DNA of 18,238 bases. Origin: Bacillota bacterium (GTDB lineage Bacteria; Bacillota; UBA4882; UBA8346). Both the position numbers and the translations under genes were made by a program. Location of the stretch: the NCBI GenBank assembly GCA_023435565.1, contig JAEYRN010000104.1:1-18238 (forward strand). The letters are read 5' to 3'. The notes under the pieces were generated by a model, which made no database searches, had not been told where the DNA came from, and was given only the letters and a program-made list of their open reading frames with translations. Of this stretch, positions 7,204 through 13,825 are shown one piece after another. Numbering within the stretch: the stretch's first letter is position 1; each line of letters begins with the position of its first letter.

Positions 7204-8988
7204 TTAAGTGCTTTCAATATTAAGTTGGATTGTTGATTCCAAAGGAATTTCCATATGAATATTGAAACCATTCTTGTCATCCGAACTAAACTTAATTTCG
7301 CCGTTCAAAGCGTTAACTCGTTCAGTCATTCCCAATAATCCGAAACCTTTACTTAATTCTCGACATCCTTGACCGTTATCAATAATTAAGAGATTTACTT
7401 TATCATTATTAAATCTGATAATGATATTAATCTCGGAAGCGTTACCATGGCGAAGCGAATTCGTAATTGCTTCTTTACAGACTTTAAAAATAGTATCCGA
7501 TAATTTATATTTATAAGTTGAAACCGGTATACTAGTAAAGATTTCTCTCCCCGACACTGTAAGGTTGATATCAATCCCCAAATTTTTACCATGATGGACC
7601 AAACCTTCAATTGTTTCCATGATATCCATATTGTTATTAGGTCCATTTAGTGAACGCCTCAATTCATTTAGTTCCGACTGAGCAATACTTATTCCTTCGT
7701 CTAATTTCTTTTGAGATTCTCCTGGATTAGTTTGTATTTCAATTTGGACTGCTTTCATAAGCATCAATAATATTGTAAGGGAATGACCCATGGTATCATG
7801 GATCTCTCTCGCTACCCTGTTTCTCTCATTAGCGATTGCCAACTCTTCTGCTGTTTGTAAGTGCTCTTTCAAAAGATGATTGGTTGTAAATAATTCTTGA
7901 TTATTTAAATTTAATTCAGCTAGCAGTTTCATATTTGCCGTAATGTCATGAAAAGTAATAATTCGTCCCTTTTTACAGTGATCCAGTTTTTGGATAATAA
8001 TTTCATATATTTTCTCATTGTTTTCACCAATAAAAAACTCACCTATTTCAATCGAATTTGCACTACCAAATTCAATGCAATTAAGAATACGCTTCGATTC
8101 TTCAGTTATTAAAATGACATTTTTTATTTTTTTGACAAATACAGAAACGGAATTGTTAATAGTATAATGTCCAAAATTTTCGATGAACGAATTATTGAAA
8201 TTAGCAATACAATTATAATTATCAATTATTAAAATTGAATCATGTAAACTAGCGAATACTTTTTTAAAAGCTCCCGGACTAATATCCATAAATCGATATT
8301 TATATACTGCACCGGATAATAGTAGCATTGAAATTGAGTAGAGAGTAGGAGTCAGATCGAATATATTGTGAATTTTAAGACCGGGAATAAAAATAATCTG
8401 CAAAAAAAATAATATTGAAGCAATAAACGAAGCTAATGGAGCAAAAAATAGAAATACAGCCTGACCTCTTGTTACACCTTTTTGATTTTTTATATACCTT
8501 ACCAAGATAAATATTGCCATAATACCATAAATATAGTCAACCAGTACTACAAACCAAAAAAAAGGGGCAATTGACCTATAGATAATAGTACTAGGGTCAT
8601 ACCTAATCTCATAATAATATAAATGATGGTATGAATTTGTTAGAAAAATAAGATAAGATATCACGGGAATAATTATTAACGGAATTTCTTTATTTAACTT
8701 AAACTTCCCGTTACTGGTAAAATGTTTTACAAACAACAACCAAGCCAAACCTATAAATAATGATGAAGTTTGGTTAAGAAAATCTGCAAAAACAACCACC
8801 TTTTCGTTAGCCGCACAATATTCTATCGTCTGGCCTATCGGCCAAATCAAACCAATAAAAAGAGTTAAAATAAAATGATATGAAAGCGCCGATTTTTTGG
8901 CTTTTACAAAATAATATATTATTGTTCCCAAGATAGATAATGCCGAAACTAACGGTAGTAGGGCTATCGGCCGGTCAAAGGTAAACAC
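7204..8988 (-). CDS. Sensor histidine kinase 2 (7TM sensor, PAS-like, HisKA_3, HATPase)
   Basis: This is a 594-residue paralogue of kinase 1 with the same order of parts. There are seven hydrophobic segments in residues 1-230 (ending KYRFMDISPG), a PAS-like region (about 240-350, FHDITANM), and a linker. The H-box is REIHDTMGHSL with His397. The N-box is KEAITNSLRHG with Asn510, and DNGQG is at 537-541, followed by GFGL. All catalytic motifs look intact. The start is GTG at 8988, eight bases after GGAGG. It stands alone between the response regulator gene (ends 9221) and the PsbP-like gene. It is preceded by a degenerate two-dyad operator (9056-9090). The nearest regulator is the NarL-type protein immediately upstream, which makes them a likely pair. 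Conserved outer-loop residues such as NSYHHLYY recur in kinase 1 (NNYHHLYF), suggesting a related signal. Confidence 0.94.
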   Translation of the reverse strand: MFTFDRPIALLPLVSALSILGTIIYYFVKAKKSALSYHFILTLFIGLIWPIGQTIEYCAANEKVVVFADFLNQTSSLFIGLAWLLFVKHFTSNGKFKLNKEIPLIIIPVISYLIFLTNSYHHLYYYEIRYDPSTIIYRSIAPFFWFVVLVDYIYGIMAIFILVRYIKNQKGVTRGQAVFLFFAPLASFIASILFFLQIIFIPGLKIHNIFDLTPTLYSISMLLLSGAVYKYRFMDISPGAFKKVFASLHDSILIIDNYNCIANFNNSFIENFGHYTINNSVSVFVKKIKNVILITEESKRILNCIEFGSANSIEIGEFFIGENNEKIYEIIIQKLDHCKKGRIITFHDITANMKLLAELNLNNQELFTTNHLLKEHLQTAEELAIANERNRVAREIHDTMGHSLTILLMLMKAVQIEIQTNPGESQKKLDEGISIAQSELNELRRSLNGPNNNMDIMETIEGLVHHGKNLGIDINLTVSGREIFTSIPVSTYKYKLSDTIFKVCKEAITNSLRHGNASEINIIIRFNNDKVNLLIIDNGQGCRELSKGFGLLGMTERVNALNGEIKFSSDDKNGFNIHMEIPLESTIQLNIEST

Positions 8989-9036
8989 CCACTAATCCTC
9001 CTGGTTCATCGAAAATCAAGTTAGATAGTCGTCCAC

Positions 9037-9054
9037 GTCAACCCTCCTGTTGAC
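9037..9054 (-). repeat. GTCAAC-N6-GTTGAC inverted repeat in the kinase 2 leader region
   Basis: A perfect 6-bp inverted repeat lies directly beside the degenerate operator and overlaps where the -35 box would sit. The minus-strand loop holds AGGAGGG. A GTG codon follows it at SD-like spacing and opens a 6-codon frame (GTG to TGA) before the kinase start. It may be an extra operator, an RNA hairpin masking a ribosome binding site, or chance. Confidence 0.4.
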
Positions 9055-9055
9055 C

Positions 9056-9090
9056 CTAGGAAATGTCATTTGCTTGATGATATATATCAT
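9056..9090 (-). promoter_or_regulatory. Degenerate two-dyad operator (module 4) before kinase 2
   Basis: ATGATATATATCAT (9077-9090) is a perfect dyad that keeps the outer positions of the consensus. The second site keeps only one half, AAATGTCAT, ending at 9069. The spacing is 21 bp. No good -35 is visible where the other modules have one (GTCAAC is there instead), so promoter strength is uncertain. Confidence 0.5.
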
Positions 9091-9100
9091 ATTATTTTTT

Positions 9101-9131
9101 AAAAAATAACTCAAGCTTATTTGCTTGAGTT
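9101..9131 (-). terminator. Rho-independent terminator after the response regulator
   Basis: On the minus strand a 9-bp stem AACTCAAGC/GCTTGAGTT with a 6-base loop is followed by ATTTTTT. It lies 90 bases after the response regulator stop and just ahead of operator module 4. Confidence 0.85.
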
Positions 9132-9220
9132 TAACAGTGAATCCAAAATTAAAATTGATATTGATTGATATTATTTAACTGAGAAAGCATTTTGAAGTGG
9201 GAAAGTTGAGTTATTAGCTT

Positions 9221-9886
9221 TTACAAACCTCCTATTTGATCAAGAAAATTACTTTTAATTGCATAAACTGCAAGTTGAGTCCGATCGTTTAACTTAAGTT
9301 TCGCTAAGATATTTGAAATAATATTACGCGCTGTCCCTTCAGAAATCTCAAGTTTTGCGGCAATTTGTTTATTTGAAAATCCATCCACTATTAACCTGAT
9401 AACGTTACGTTCCCGATCGGATAGATCATAATCTAATATTGGCGAATGCATCGGACTTTCCTCTACCGGCGGTTTTATTTGAGTTTTAAGAGTTCGAAAC
9501 ACCGTCCCTTGGATAATACTAAAACCCTTGGAAGTACTCTTTATGGCAGCCAACAAATCCTGGTCATTGATATCCTTTAAAACATAACCGTCGGCGCCGT
9601 TATGAATCGCTTCCTGAATATATTCTTGATCGTCAAAAGTAGTTAATATCAATACCTTTATCGCAGGATATTTTTCTTTAATCAGCTTTGTACCTTCCAC
9701 CCCGTTGCATTCCGGCATTCGAACATCCATTAGGACAATGTCCGGTGATAGTTTTTCGCATAATTCCAAGGCTTCGATTCCGTTTTTTCCCGTACCAACC
9801 ACACTTAATTCCGGATCCTGTTCCAAAATAATTTTTAAAGATTGTAATAATATCTCACTATCATCAACCAATAAAACTTTTAACAT
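9221..9886 (-). CDS. NarL/LuxR-family response regulator
   Basis: This is a 221-residue two-domain response regulator. The start at 9886 (MLKVLLVDDS) follows GGAGGGG by six bases; an upstream in-frame start at 9940 would lie inside the kinase remnant. The receiver domain has the acidic pair D8-D9, phosphoacceptor D54 (LMDVRMP), T82 and K104 (YVLKDI), all present. The C-terminal helix-turn-helix (about 152-216, LSDRERNVIRLIVDGFSNKQIA then SEGTARNIIS) is of the GerE/LuxR type. The 'GTARN' recognition region resembles DesR-like regulators, whose kinases are of the HisKA_3 class as here. Such regulators bind as dimers to short inverted repeats. The window's ATGACA-N2-TGTCAT dyads, one set in front of this gene, are the obvious candidate sites (inference). 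It starts one base after the stop of the kinase remnant. Confidence 0.95.
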   Translation of the reverse strand: MLKVLLVDDSEILLQSLKIILEQDPELSVVGTGKNGIEALELCEKLSPDIVLMDVRMPECNGVEGTKLIKEKYPAIKVLILTTFDDQEYIQEAIHNGADGYVLKDINDQDLLAAIKSTSKGFSIIQGTVFRTLKTQIKPPVEESPMHSPILDYDLSDRERNVIRLIVDGFSNKQIAAKLEISEGTARNIISNILAKLKLNDRTQLAVYAIKSNFLDQIGGL

Positions 9887-9887
9887 T

Positions 9888-10151
9888 TTATTCCCCTCCG
9901 ATTGGTAATTCAACATGGATACTAAAACCAGTCCCACCATCAGAACTGAACTTGATTAAACCGTTTATGTCTTGAACTCGGTCCGTCATACCCTTCAACC
10001 CAAAACTTTTTATAATATCTTTGCATCCTCTTCTATTATCAATTATATAAAGGAGCGCTGGTTTCTCCCGGATAACAATATCCCAACCTACTTTTTTAAG
10101 GTGTTGTATAATTAATTTCTTTAGGTAGTCGATTTTTCCTCCAATTAACAT
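9888..10151 (-). pseudogene. Remnant of a HisKA_3-type histidine kinase (C-terminal ATPase part only)
   Basis: An 87-codon frame aligns with only the last third of the ATPase domain of the two full kinases (YIIDN, then SFGLKGMTDRVQDINGLIKF). The sensor, H-box and N-box are all missing. The G1 box reads DNRRG where the paralogues have DNGKG or DNGQG, so nucleotide binding is doubtful. The ATG at 10151 has no ribosome binding site. Its stop TAA is one base from the regulator's ATG, so it keeps the position of an original cognate kinase gene and may still couple translation of the regulator. It is probably a decayed third kinase; a retained small ATPase-lid protein is less likely. Confidence 0.75.
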
Positions 10152-10189
10152 ATATCAAAACCTATGGTTGTAGACCTGAAGTTTTTAAC

Positions 10190-10216
10190 AAAAAAATACC
10201 AAGCCGGACAGCTTGG
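10190..10216 (-). terminator. Leader terminator/attenuator-like hairpin 2
   Basis: On the minus strand GCCAAGC...GCTTGG is followed by TATTTTTTT. It lies about 130 nt after the predicted start of promoter module 5 and before the kinase remnant and regulator, inside their leader. It belongs to the same hairpin family as 6103-6129 and 13648-13670. Confidence 0.7.
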
Positions 10217-10337
10217 CTTTAAATATATTTATTTATAAATAAAGGAGGCCATTCTGCTTCAGTTCCTTTTGGGGCTGTTATTTGGTTGCGCGCCCAGGTC
10301 AACCAAGCATTAATTTTCTATCTTTCTCTATTATCTT

Positions 10338-10403
10338 ATTGTACATTCTTTTCTTGATATTAGAAATAAGATAAATGTCATCCTCTGAGATGACATTTGT
10401 CAT
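10338..10403 (-). promoter_or_regulatory. Two-dyad promoter-operator module 5 (response regulator)
   Basis: The dyads are ATGACATTTGTCAT (10390-10403) and AAGATAAATGTCAT (10368-10381), 22 bp apart. They are followed by -35-like TTTCTA (10366-10361), a 17-bp spacer and -10 TACAAT (10343-10338). The module starts 24 bases after the transglycosylase stop. It heads the transcript of the response regulator, consistent with autoregulation. Confidence 0.75.
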
Positions 10404-10426
10404 TTTTCTATGGTAGAAGCCAATAA

Positions 10427-11143
10427 TTAATTTTCATATATTGTCGGAAAATAGGAGGCCGGGGCCAACCACTTTTGGGTTTCCCGGTCCAGTTTCCCAT
10501 AATACATATCCATCAAATGTTTCGGCTGATATTCACCGGATACCACCTTTAACAGCCTTTCAGTCCGCTCTGCGTTTGCAGCGGGCCGCTCCAAAATATG
10601 AAAACCTTTCGGCGAAATAATCATCGCCACGATCGATAAATACTCTCTTTCGCTTAATTTATTAACCGGTTTACCGTAATAAACTTTCGCGGCCTTATCG
10701 AAACCATTGACCGGCTCGTTATTGACGTTTCCCAAATACACATTGTTAATAAATAATTGCAATTGTAGATCCTTAGAAACCAAAGGATCCAAAGCGAGCC
10801 TGGCAATTAGGGTCTGTTTAATTTTGGCTAAACCGGGTTTAAAGCGCTCAAAATAATAAATTTTGACCAAGCTTTGAGTAATGGTTGTCAAACCGGCTCC
10901 CGGTGTTTTTAAGTCGACCCCTTTGTGTTTAAAAAAAGCCGGATCTTCAATCATTAATAGCGCATCTAATTGCCACTTACTTAGGTCGCTTACTTTTAAA
11001 CTAATATTTTCGGCCTGCAAAGCTTGGTTAATAATCCGTGGGGTTTCCATTCGAGCTTTAAAAACCACATAGGTATAATTGATGATAATTGCTAAAAAAG
11101 ACAAAATGACAAATAAAGTTGTAAATTTATTATATTTTTTCAT
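10427..11143 (-). CDS. GT51 transglycosylase-like membrane protein
   Basis: This 238-residue protein has one N-terminal membrane anchor (about 8-28) and a GT51 (penicillin-binding-protein-type glycosyltransferase) domain without a transpeptidase part. That is the size of a monofunctional transglycosylase, which polymerises lipid II into glycan strands. Motif 1 IEDPAFFKHKG has catalytic Glu66. Motif 2 is TTITQSL and motif 5-like sequence is GFDKAAKVYYGK. The second conserved Glu of motif 3 (R-K-x-x-E in the family) reads AKIKQ, Gln110. The conserved Glu of motif 4 (ILE.Y.N) is also Gln129, so activity may be low or altered. The ATG at 11143 follows GGAG by five bases and overlaps the stop of the broken peptidase gene by ATGA. 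The next feature downstream is promoter module 5. Confidence 0.85.
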   Translation of the reverse strand: MKKYNKFTTLFVILSFLAIIINYTYVVFKARMETPRIINQALQAENISLKVSDLSKWQLDALLMIEDPAFFKHKGVDLKTPGAGLTTITQSLVKIYYFERFKPGLAKIKQTLIARLALDPLVSKDLQLQLFINNVYLGNVNNEPVNGFDKAAKVYYGKPVNKLSEREYLSIVAMIISPKGFHILERPAANAERTERLLKVVSGEYQPKHLMDMYYGKLDRETQKWLAPASYFPTIYEN

Positions 11144-11753
11144 TTTTGCTCCGTTTTCATTAAAATCGCTTCTTTGAAATCAAAAATCATATTAGATAAC
11201 TCAACCTGATAAATTTGTTTAAATAGTTCTTTCTCCATTTTAGGTCGATTTATCACCTCTTTAAGGTATTTCCGTAGTTTATCAATACCGTGCTTGTCCA
11301 CTAAATACTCGATAAAACTGCGATATTCCGCATAGATAAACTTATTCCGGTATTCCTTAGGGATCTTTATCAAAGCTGGGTCTTGATTTAAATCATCAAA
11401 AAAGTATCCTTGACCAACCGCTAATTTGATAAACTCCTCGCCCACGTAATAATCATGAGGATTCCTGGAATAAACGGCTACCCCTTCATTCAACCACTAC
11501 GGAATTCTAAAGGACTTAAGGAACGAAGTGTTTTGATATAAAATAATATGCGACAATTCATGTTTCAGGATTGCCGCCATATCCCGTTTTTCCTCAGATC
11601 ATTAGGTATTATAAATGTCGCCTTTGAAAACTCACCTTGGCTGTATCCTGTTTTAAAAGGGTTCCAAGGGAATACCCGGCCTCGGAATGATTGATAGAGA
11701 ATAATATTTAGTTATATAATTAAAACAAAAAAAAGGATTAGTTTTCGGTGCAT
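11140..11753 (-). pseudogene. Broken peptidase-MA-like metallopeptidase gene
   Basis: From the ATG at 11753, a signal-like start (MHRKLILFFVLII) meets a TAA at 11714-11712. The same frame continues as YQSFRGRVFPWNPFKTGYSQ and then KATFIIPNDLRK. After a one-base frame change near 11590 the reading goes on as MAAILKHELSHII, with the zinc motif HELSH at about 11562-11548. A TAG at 11499-11497 interrupts 'IP*WLNEGVAVY', where the family normally reads 'P.WLNEG.A'. The C-terminal part (VDKHGIDKLRKYLKEV) stays open to a TGA overlapping the transglycosylase start. The order HExxH, WLNEG, then a helical end fits peptidase MA-like gluzincins. Two stops and a frameshift make it non-functional unless these are sequencing errors. 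It follows the methyltransferase gene by 21 bases. Confidence 0.8.
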
Positions 11754-11774
11754 AAAATAATCACCCCATATGTA

Positions 11775-12302
11775 TTACATCTGTCTTCTACGGTAAGGTA
11801 TAACCATTGGTGTTCTCTTTTTGTACTCGATAAATTCTTCCCCGAAATCCCTAAGCAGTCTTTTTTCTTCATCGGATTTCAAATAACACACCGTGTGAAT
11901 GAAAAATAGGGCCACTACTATCAAAGTCATAACAGAATCCAAAAAAATTACTAAAGCGATATAAGACAAAAAATTTCCAAACATTATCGGGTTACGAGTA
12001 TATTTATAAGGTCCGGTAGTCACCAATTTTTCGGTAGGCGGGCTAACAGCAATACCAACCCCTTCCAGCGGTCCTCCTTTACCAATTTTATACAAACTAA
12101 TATTTGCCCATATTTGAAGTGCAAGGCCGATTGTATATAACGGTATTGCGACAATTGTTTGTAAATATTGATTGTTAATTAACTTGATGTGTAATAATGA
12201 GTCAAAACCTTTTGCTATAAAAACTATTAAGCAAGGAATACTCACAACAAAAATGAAAAAACCCATAACAATACCTATTGCATACCTATAAGTTTTTTTC
12301 AT
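11775..12302 (-). CDS. Isoprenylcysteine/phospholipid methyltransferase-family membrane protein
   Basis: This is a 175-residue membrane protein with about four hydrophobic segments. The diagnostic C-terminal half reads TGPYKYTRNPIMFGNFLSY, a helix pair, and EEKRLLRDFGEEFIEYKKRTP. This is the SAM-binding signature of the ICMT/PEMT methyltransferase superfamily. Bacterial members are mostly of unknown substrate (lipid, small molecule or prenyl-like). The ATG at 12302 is preceded by GGAGGG. A mobile miniature element (12346-12464) separates it from the lipoprotein gene upstream, so it depends on read-through or on a promoter I cannot see. It is followed closely by the peptidase remnant and the transglycosylase, probably one transcription unit. 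Confidence 0.85.
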   Translation of the reverse strand: MKKTYRYAIGIVMGFFIFVVSIPCLIVFIAKGFDSLLHIKLINNQYLQTIVAIPLYTIGLALQIWANISLYKIGKGGPLEGVGIAVSPPTEKLVTTGPYKYTRNPIMFGNFLSYIALVIFLDSVMTLIVVALFFIHTVCYLKSDEEKRLLRDFGEEFIEYKKRTPMVIPYRRRQM

Positions 12303-12345
12303 AACCTATCCCTCCATTTAAATTCCGACCTCATCTTTATTACAT

Positions 12346-12464
12346 TAAGGAATTGCATAATTCATGATTCAAGCTTTGGCTCACAATATATTGATAGATT
12401 CATCTGGGCTAGTCACTATATATTGTGGCCAAAGGGTTTTTTAAGGTAATTATGCAATTCCCTC
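12346..12464 (+). mobile_element. Miniature inverted-repeat element, copy 1 (119 bp)
   Basis: The right end reads, inverted, GAGGGAATTGCATAATT, and the left end shares GGAATTGCATAATT. The flanks are ACAT at 12342-12345 and ACAT at 12465-12468, a 4-bp target duplication. A further inner inverted repeat, CTTTGGC with CACAATATAT against ATATATTGTG with GCCAAAG, would make nearly the whole element fold as one hairpin. It is about 90% identical to the copy at 15523-15642 and lies in the same orientation. No coding capacity. Confidence 0.85.
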
Positions 12465-13356
12465 ACATGGACACTTTATAAATCTTATGAATGCCATTCA
12501 CTTTTTTATGAAAATATAGCTTTGTTTTATCATATGATATTGAAGGCGCTTCGACAAAACCATCCAATCCTACTAACTCCGGTTGTCCAAAGGCCTCCAA
12601 TTTTGTTTTTCTTCTTGCTACGTATATTTGAGGCAGAGATGTTACAGAGTTTAGTCTTGTAAAATATAATTCCAATCCATCATCGATTATTGAAGGCGCA
12701 TATTCCAAACCCTTTCCGGTGTTGATATTTTTCATAATATTATCCGAATTTCCATCCTTCATAAACTTGCCATCTATTAAGTGAGCAATACGGATATCCG
12801 CCTCTTCAGGCCACTGATTTCCGGCAAAACGAGCGTTTACATAGTAAAGACTATTCCCGTCCGGACTAATTTCCGCATCCATTATAATCCATCCGGGTTG
12901 TTGAATATAAAAATCCCCTTCCACCGGGTTTATCTCATTTACCATCCCATTAACAAATAACCCTTTGTAAACGTTTTTATAATCATTTGGATAATTTCTG
13001 GTGGATATAAAGTAAAAATTATTATTAATATCCATACTCCCAACCGCATCTAAATGAGGAGGCGCTTTATTAACGCCATTTATTTTTCCAATTAATTGAA
13101 AATTATTATCATCTTGTTTTACTGCATAATAAAGACTAGTATCAATTGAATCGTTTAAACTGTTGAAAAATAGATATTTCCCGTTCCGGTCAATGAACGG
13201 TTCCATAGCATGACCGTTGTAACCTTGAATATTTACTAAACCGCTAATTTCATTTTTACTTTTGCTACCACCACTACAACTCGCTAAACAAAAACTGATT
13301 AAGACCAAAAACAATATAATCGGGAAACGTCCTTTAATAATTTGGTTTATATTCAT
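12463..13356 (-). CDS. Beta-propeller-like (PD40/TolB-type) lipoprotein
   Basis: This is a 297-residue lipoprotein. The ATG at 13356 follows AGGAGG by six bases. The signal ends in CLASC followed by SGGSKSK, giving a lipidated Cys. The mature part repeats a strand pattern such as 'EPFIDRNGKYLFFNS', 'DAEISPDGNSLYYVNAR', 'APSIIDDGLELYFTR' and 'APSISYDKTKLYFHKK'. These 'PD40'-type units of WD40/TolB-like propellers number about five to six. It probably binds a ligand outside the membrane; no enzyme motif is seen. The stop TGA uses two bases of the adjoining mobile element and one of its target duplication, and the last Met codon also lies in the duplication. The present C-terminus was therefore set or trimmed by that insertion. 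Confidence 0.87.
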   Translation of the reverse strand: MNINQIIKGRFPIILFLVLISFCLASCSGGSKSKNEISGLVNIQGYNGHAMEPFIDRNGKYLFFNSLNDSIDTSLYYAVKQDDNNFQLIGKINGVNKAPPHLDAVGSMDINNNFYFISTRNYPNDYKNVYKGLFVNGMVNEINPVEGDFYIQQPGWIIMDAEISPDGNSLYYVNARFAGNQWPEEADIRIAHLIDGKFMKDGNSDNIMKNINTGKGLEYAPSIIDDGLELYFTRLNSVTSLPQIYVARRKTKLEAFGQPELVGLDGFVEAPSISYDKTKLYFHKKVNGIHKIYKVSM

Positions 13357-13388
13357 GTCTGCCTCCTATACCCCAACGAATATTACCT

Positions 13389-13636
13389 TCAAACCTCCAA
13401 CCGATGTCTCCGCCATCTTAAATAATTATTAATTTTTCCTCCGGGTAGATTATGCCATGTCATATCATAGCACCATCCAAAACCAAAACCCACATGTGGA
13501 TTACAGTTATCTTTTTGATAGGTTTAAAAAGCTTTCATGACACTATATTTATTATTTATAACTTCTAATAATTCCAATCCGTAAAAACAGCCCTATCCGT
13601 GTAATTCGTTATTATTACCCCACTTAAACCAAATCC
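13389..13636 (-). pseudogene. Possible decayed coding sequence, unassigned
   Basis: Short open pieces in different minus-strand frames read like protein. They are SGVIITNYTDRAVFTDWNY (13636-13565), then HVGFGFGWCYDMTWHNLPGG within an open frame 13523-13389, and GGDIGWRFEGNIRWGIGG in a third frame toward the lipoprotein start. None has a start codon with a ribosome binding site. This could be a frameshifted old gene under promoter module 6, or chance; I do not recognise a family. Confidence 0.3.
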
Positions 13637-13647
13637 CTATCTAAATT

Positions 13648-13670
13648 AAAAACCAAGCTAGACCGCTTGG
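13648..13670 (-). terminator. Leader terminator/attenuator-like hairpin 3
   Basis: On the minus strand GCCAAGC...GCTTGG is followed by TTTTTAA. It lies about 105 nt after the predicted start of promoter module 6, 30 bases after the stop of the 9-codon frame and 290 bases before the next gene. It could end a short transcript or act as an attenuator. Confidence 0.7.
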
Positions 13671-13703
13671 CGCAATATCAGGTATTCCACTAGAGTTGTA
13701 GTA

Positions 13704-13733
13704 TTAAGCACCCGGATCGGGTTTGATTTTCAT
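13704..13733 (-). CDS. Possible 9-residue leader or signal peptide
   Basis: The ATG at 13733 lies five bases after GGGAGGG, one of the better ribosome binding sites in the window, and about 27 bases after the -10 box of promoter module 6. The frame reads MKIKPDPGA then TAA. A terminator-like hairpin follows 34 bases later. The placement (regulated promoter, SD, tiny frame, hairpin) is that of a leader peptide or short signal-peptide gene. The peptide itself resembles nothing I know, and so short a frame may be incidental or the N-terminus of a decayed gene. Confidence 0.35.
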   Translation of the reverse strand: MKIKPDPGA

Positions 13734-13759
13734 TTTTACCCTCCCGATGTCCTAATGAC

Positions 13760-13825
13760 ATTTTATTATTTAACCCTTACTTGTGTAAATATGATAAATG
13801 TCATGTTAAGAATGACATTTGTCAT
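13760..13825 (-). promoter_or_regulatory. Two-dyad promoter-operator module 6
   Basis: The dyads are ATGACATTTGTCAT (13812-13825) and ATGATAAATGTCAT (13791-13804), 21 bp apart. They are followed by -35 TTTACA (13789-13784), an 18-bp spacer and -10 TAAAAT (13765-13760). It has the best core promoter match together with module 1. It begins 9 bases after the acetyltransferase stop codon and reads into the 9-codon frame. Confidence 0.75.

Noticed and set aside
10152..10340. A known riboswitch or T-box in the regulator leader
   Set aside because: I looked for the usual conserved cores (T-box GGGTGG-type, c-di-GMP GEMM-type) and found none. Only the terminator-like hairpin is clear.
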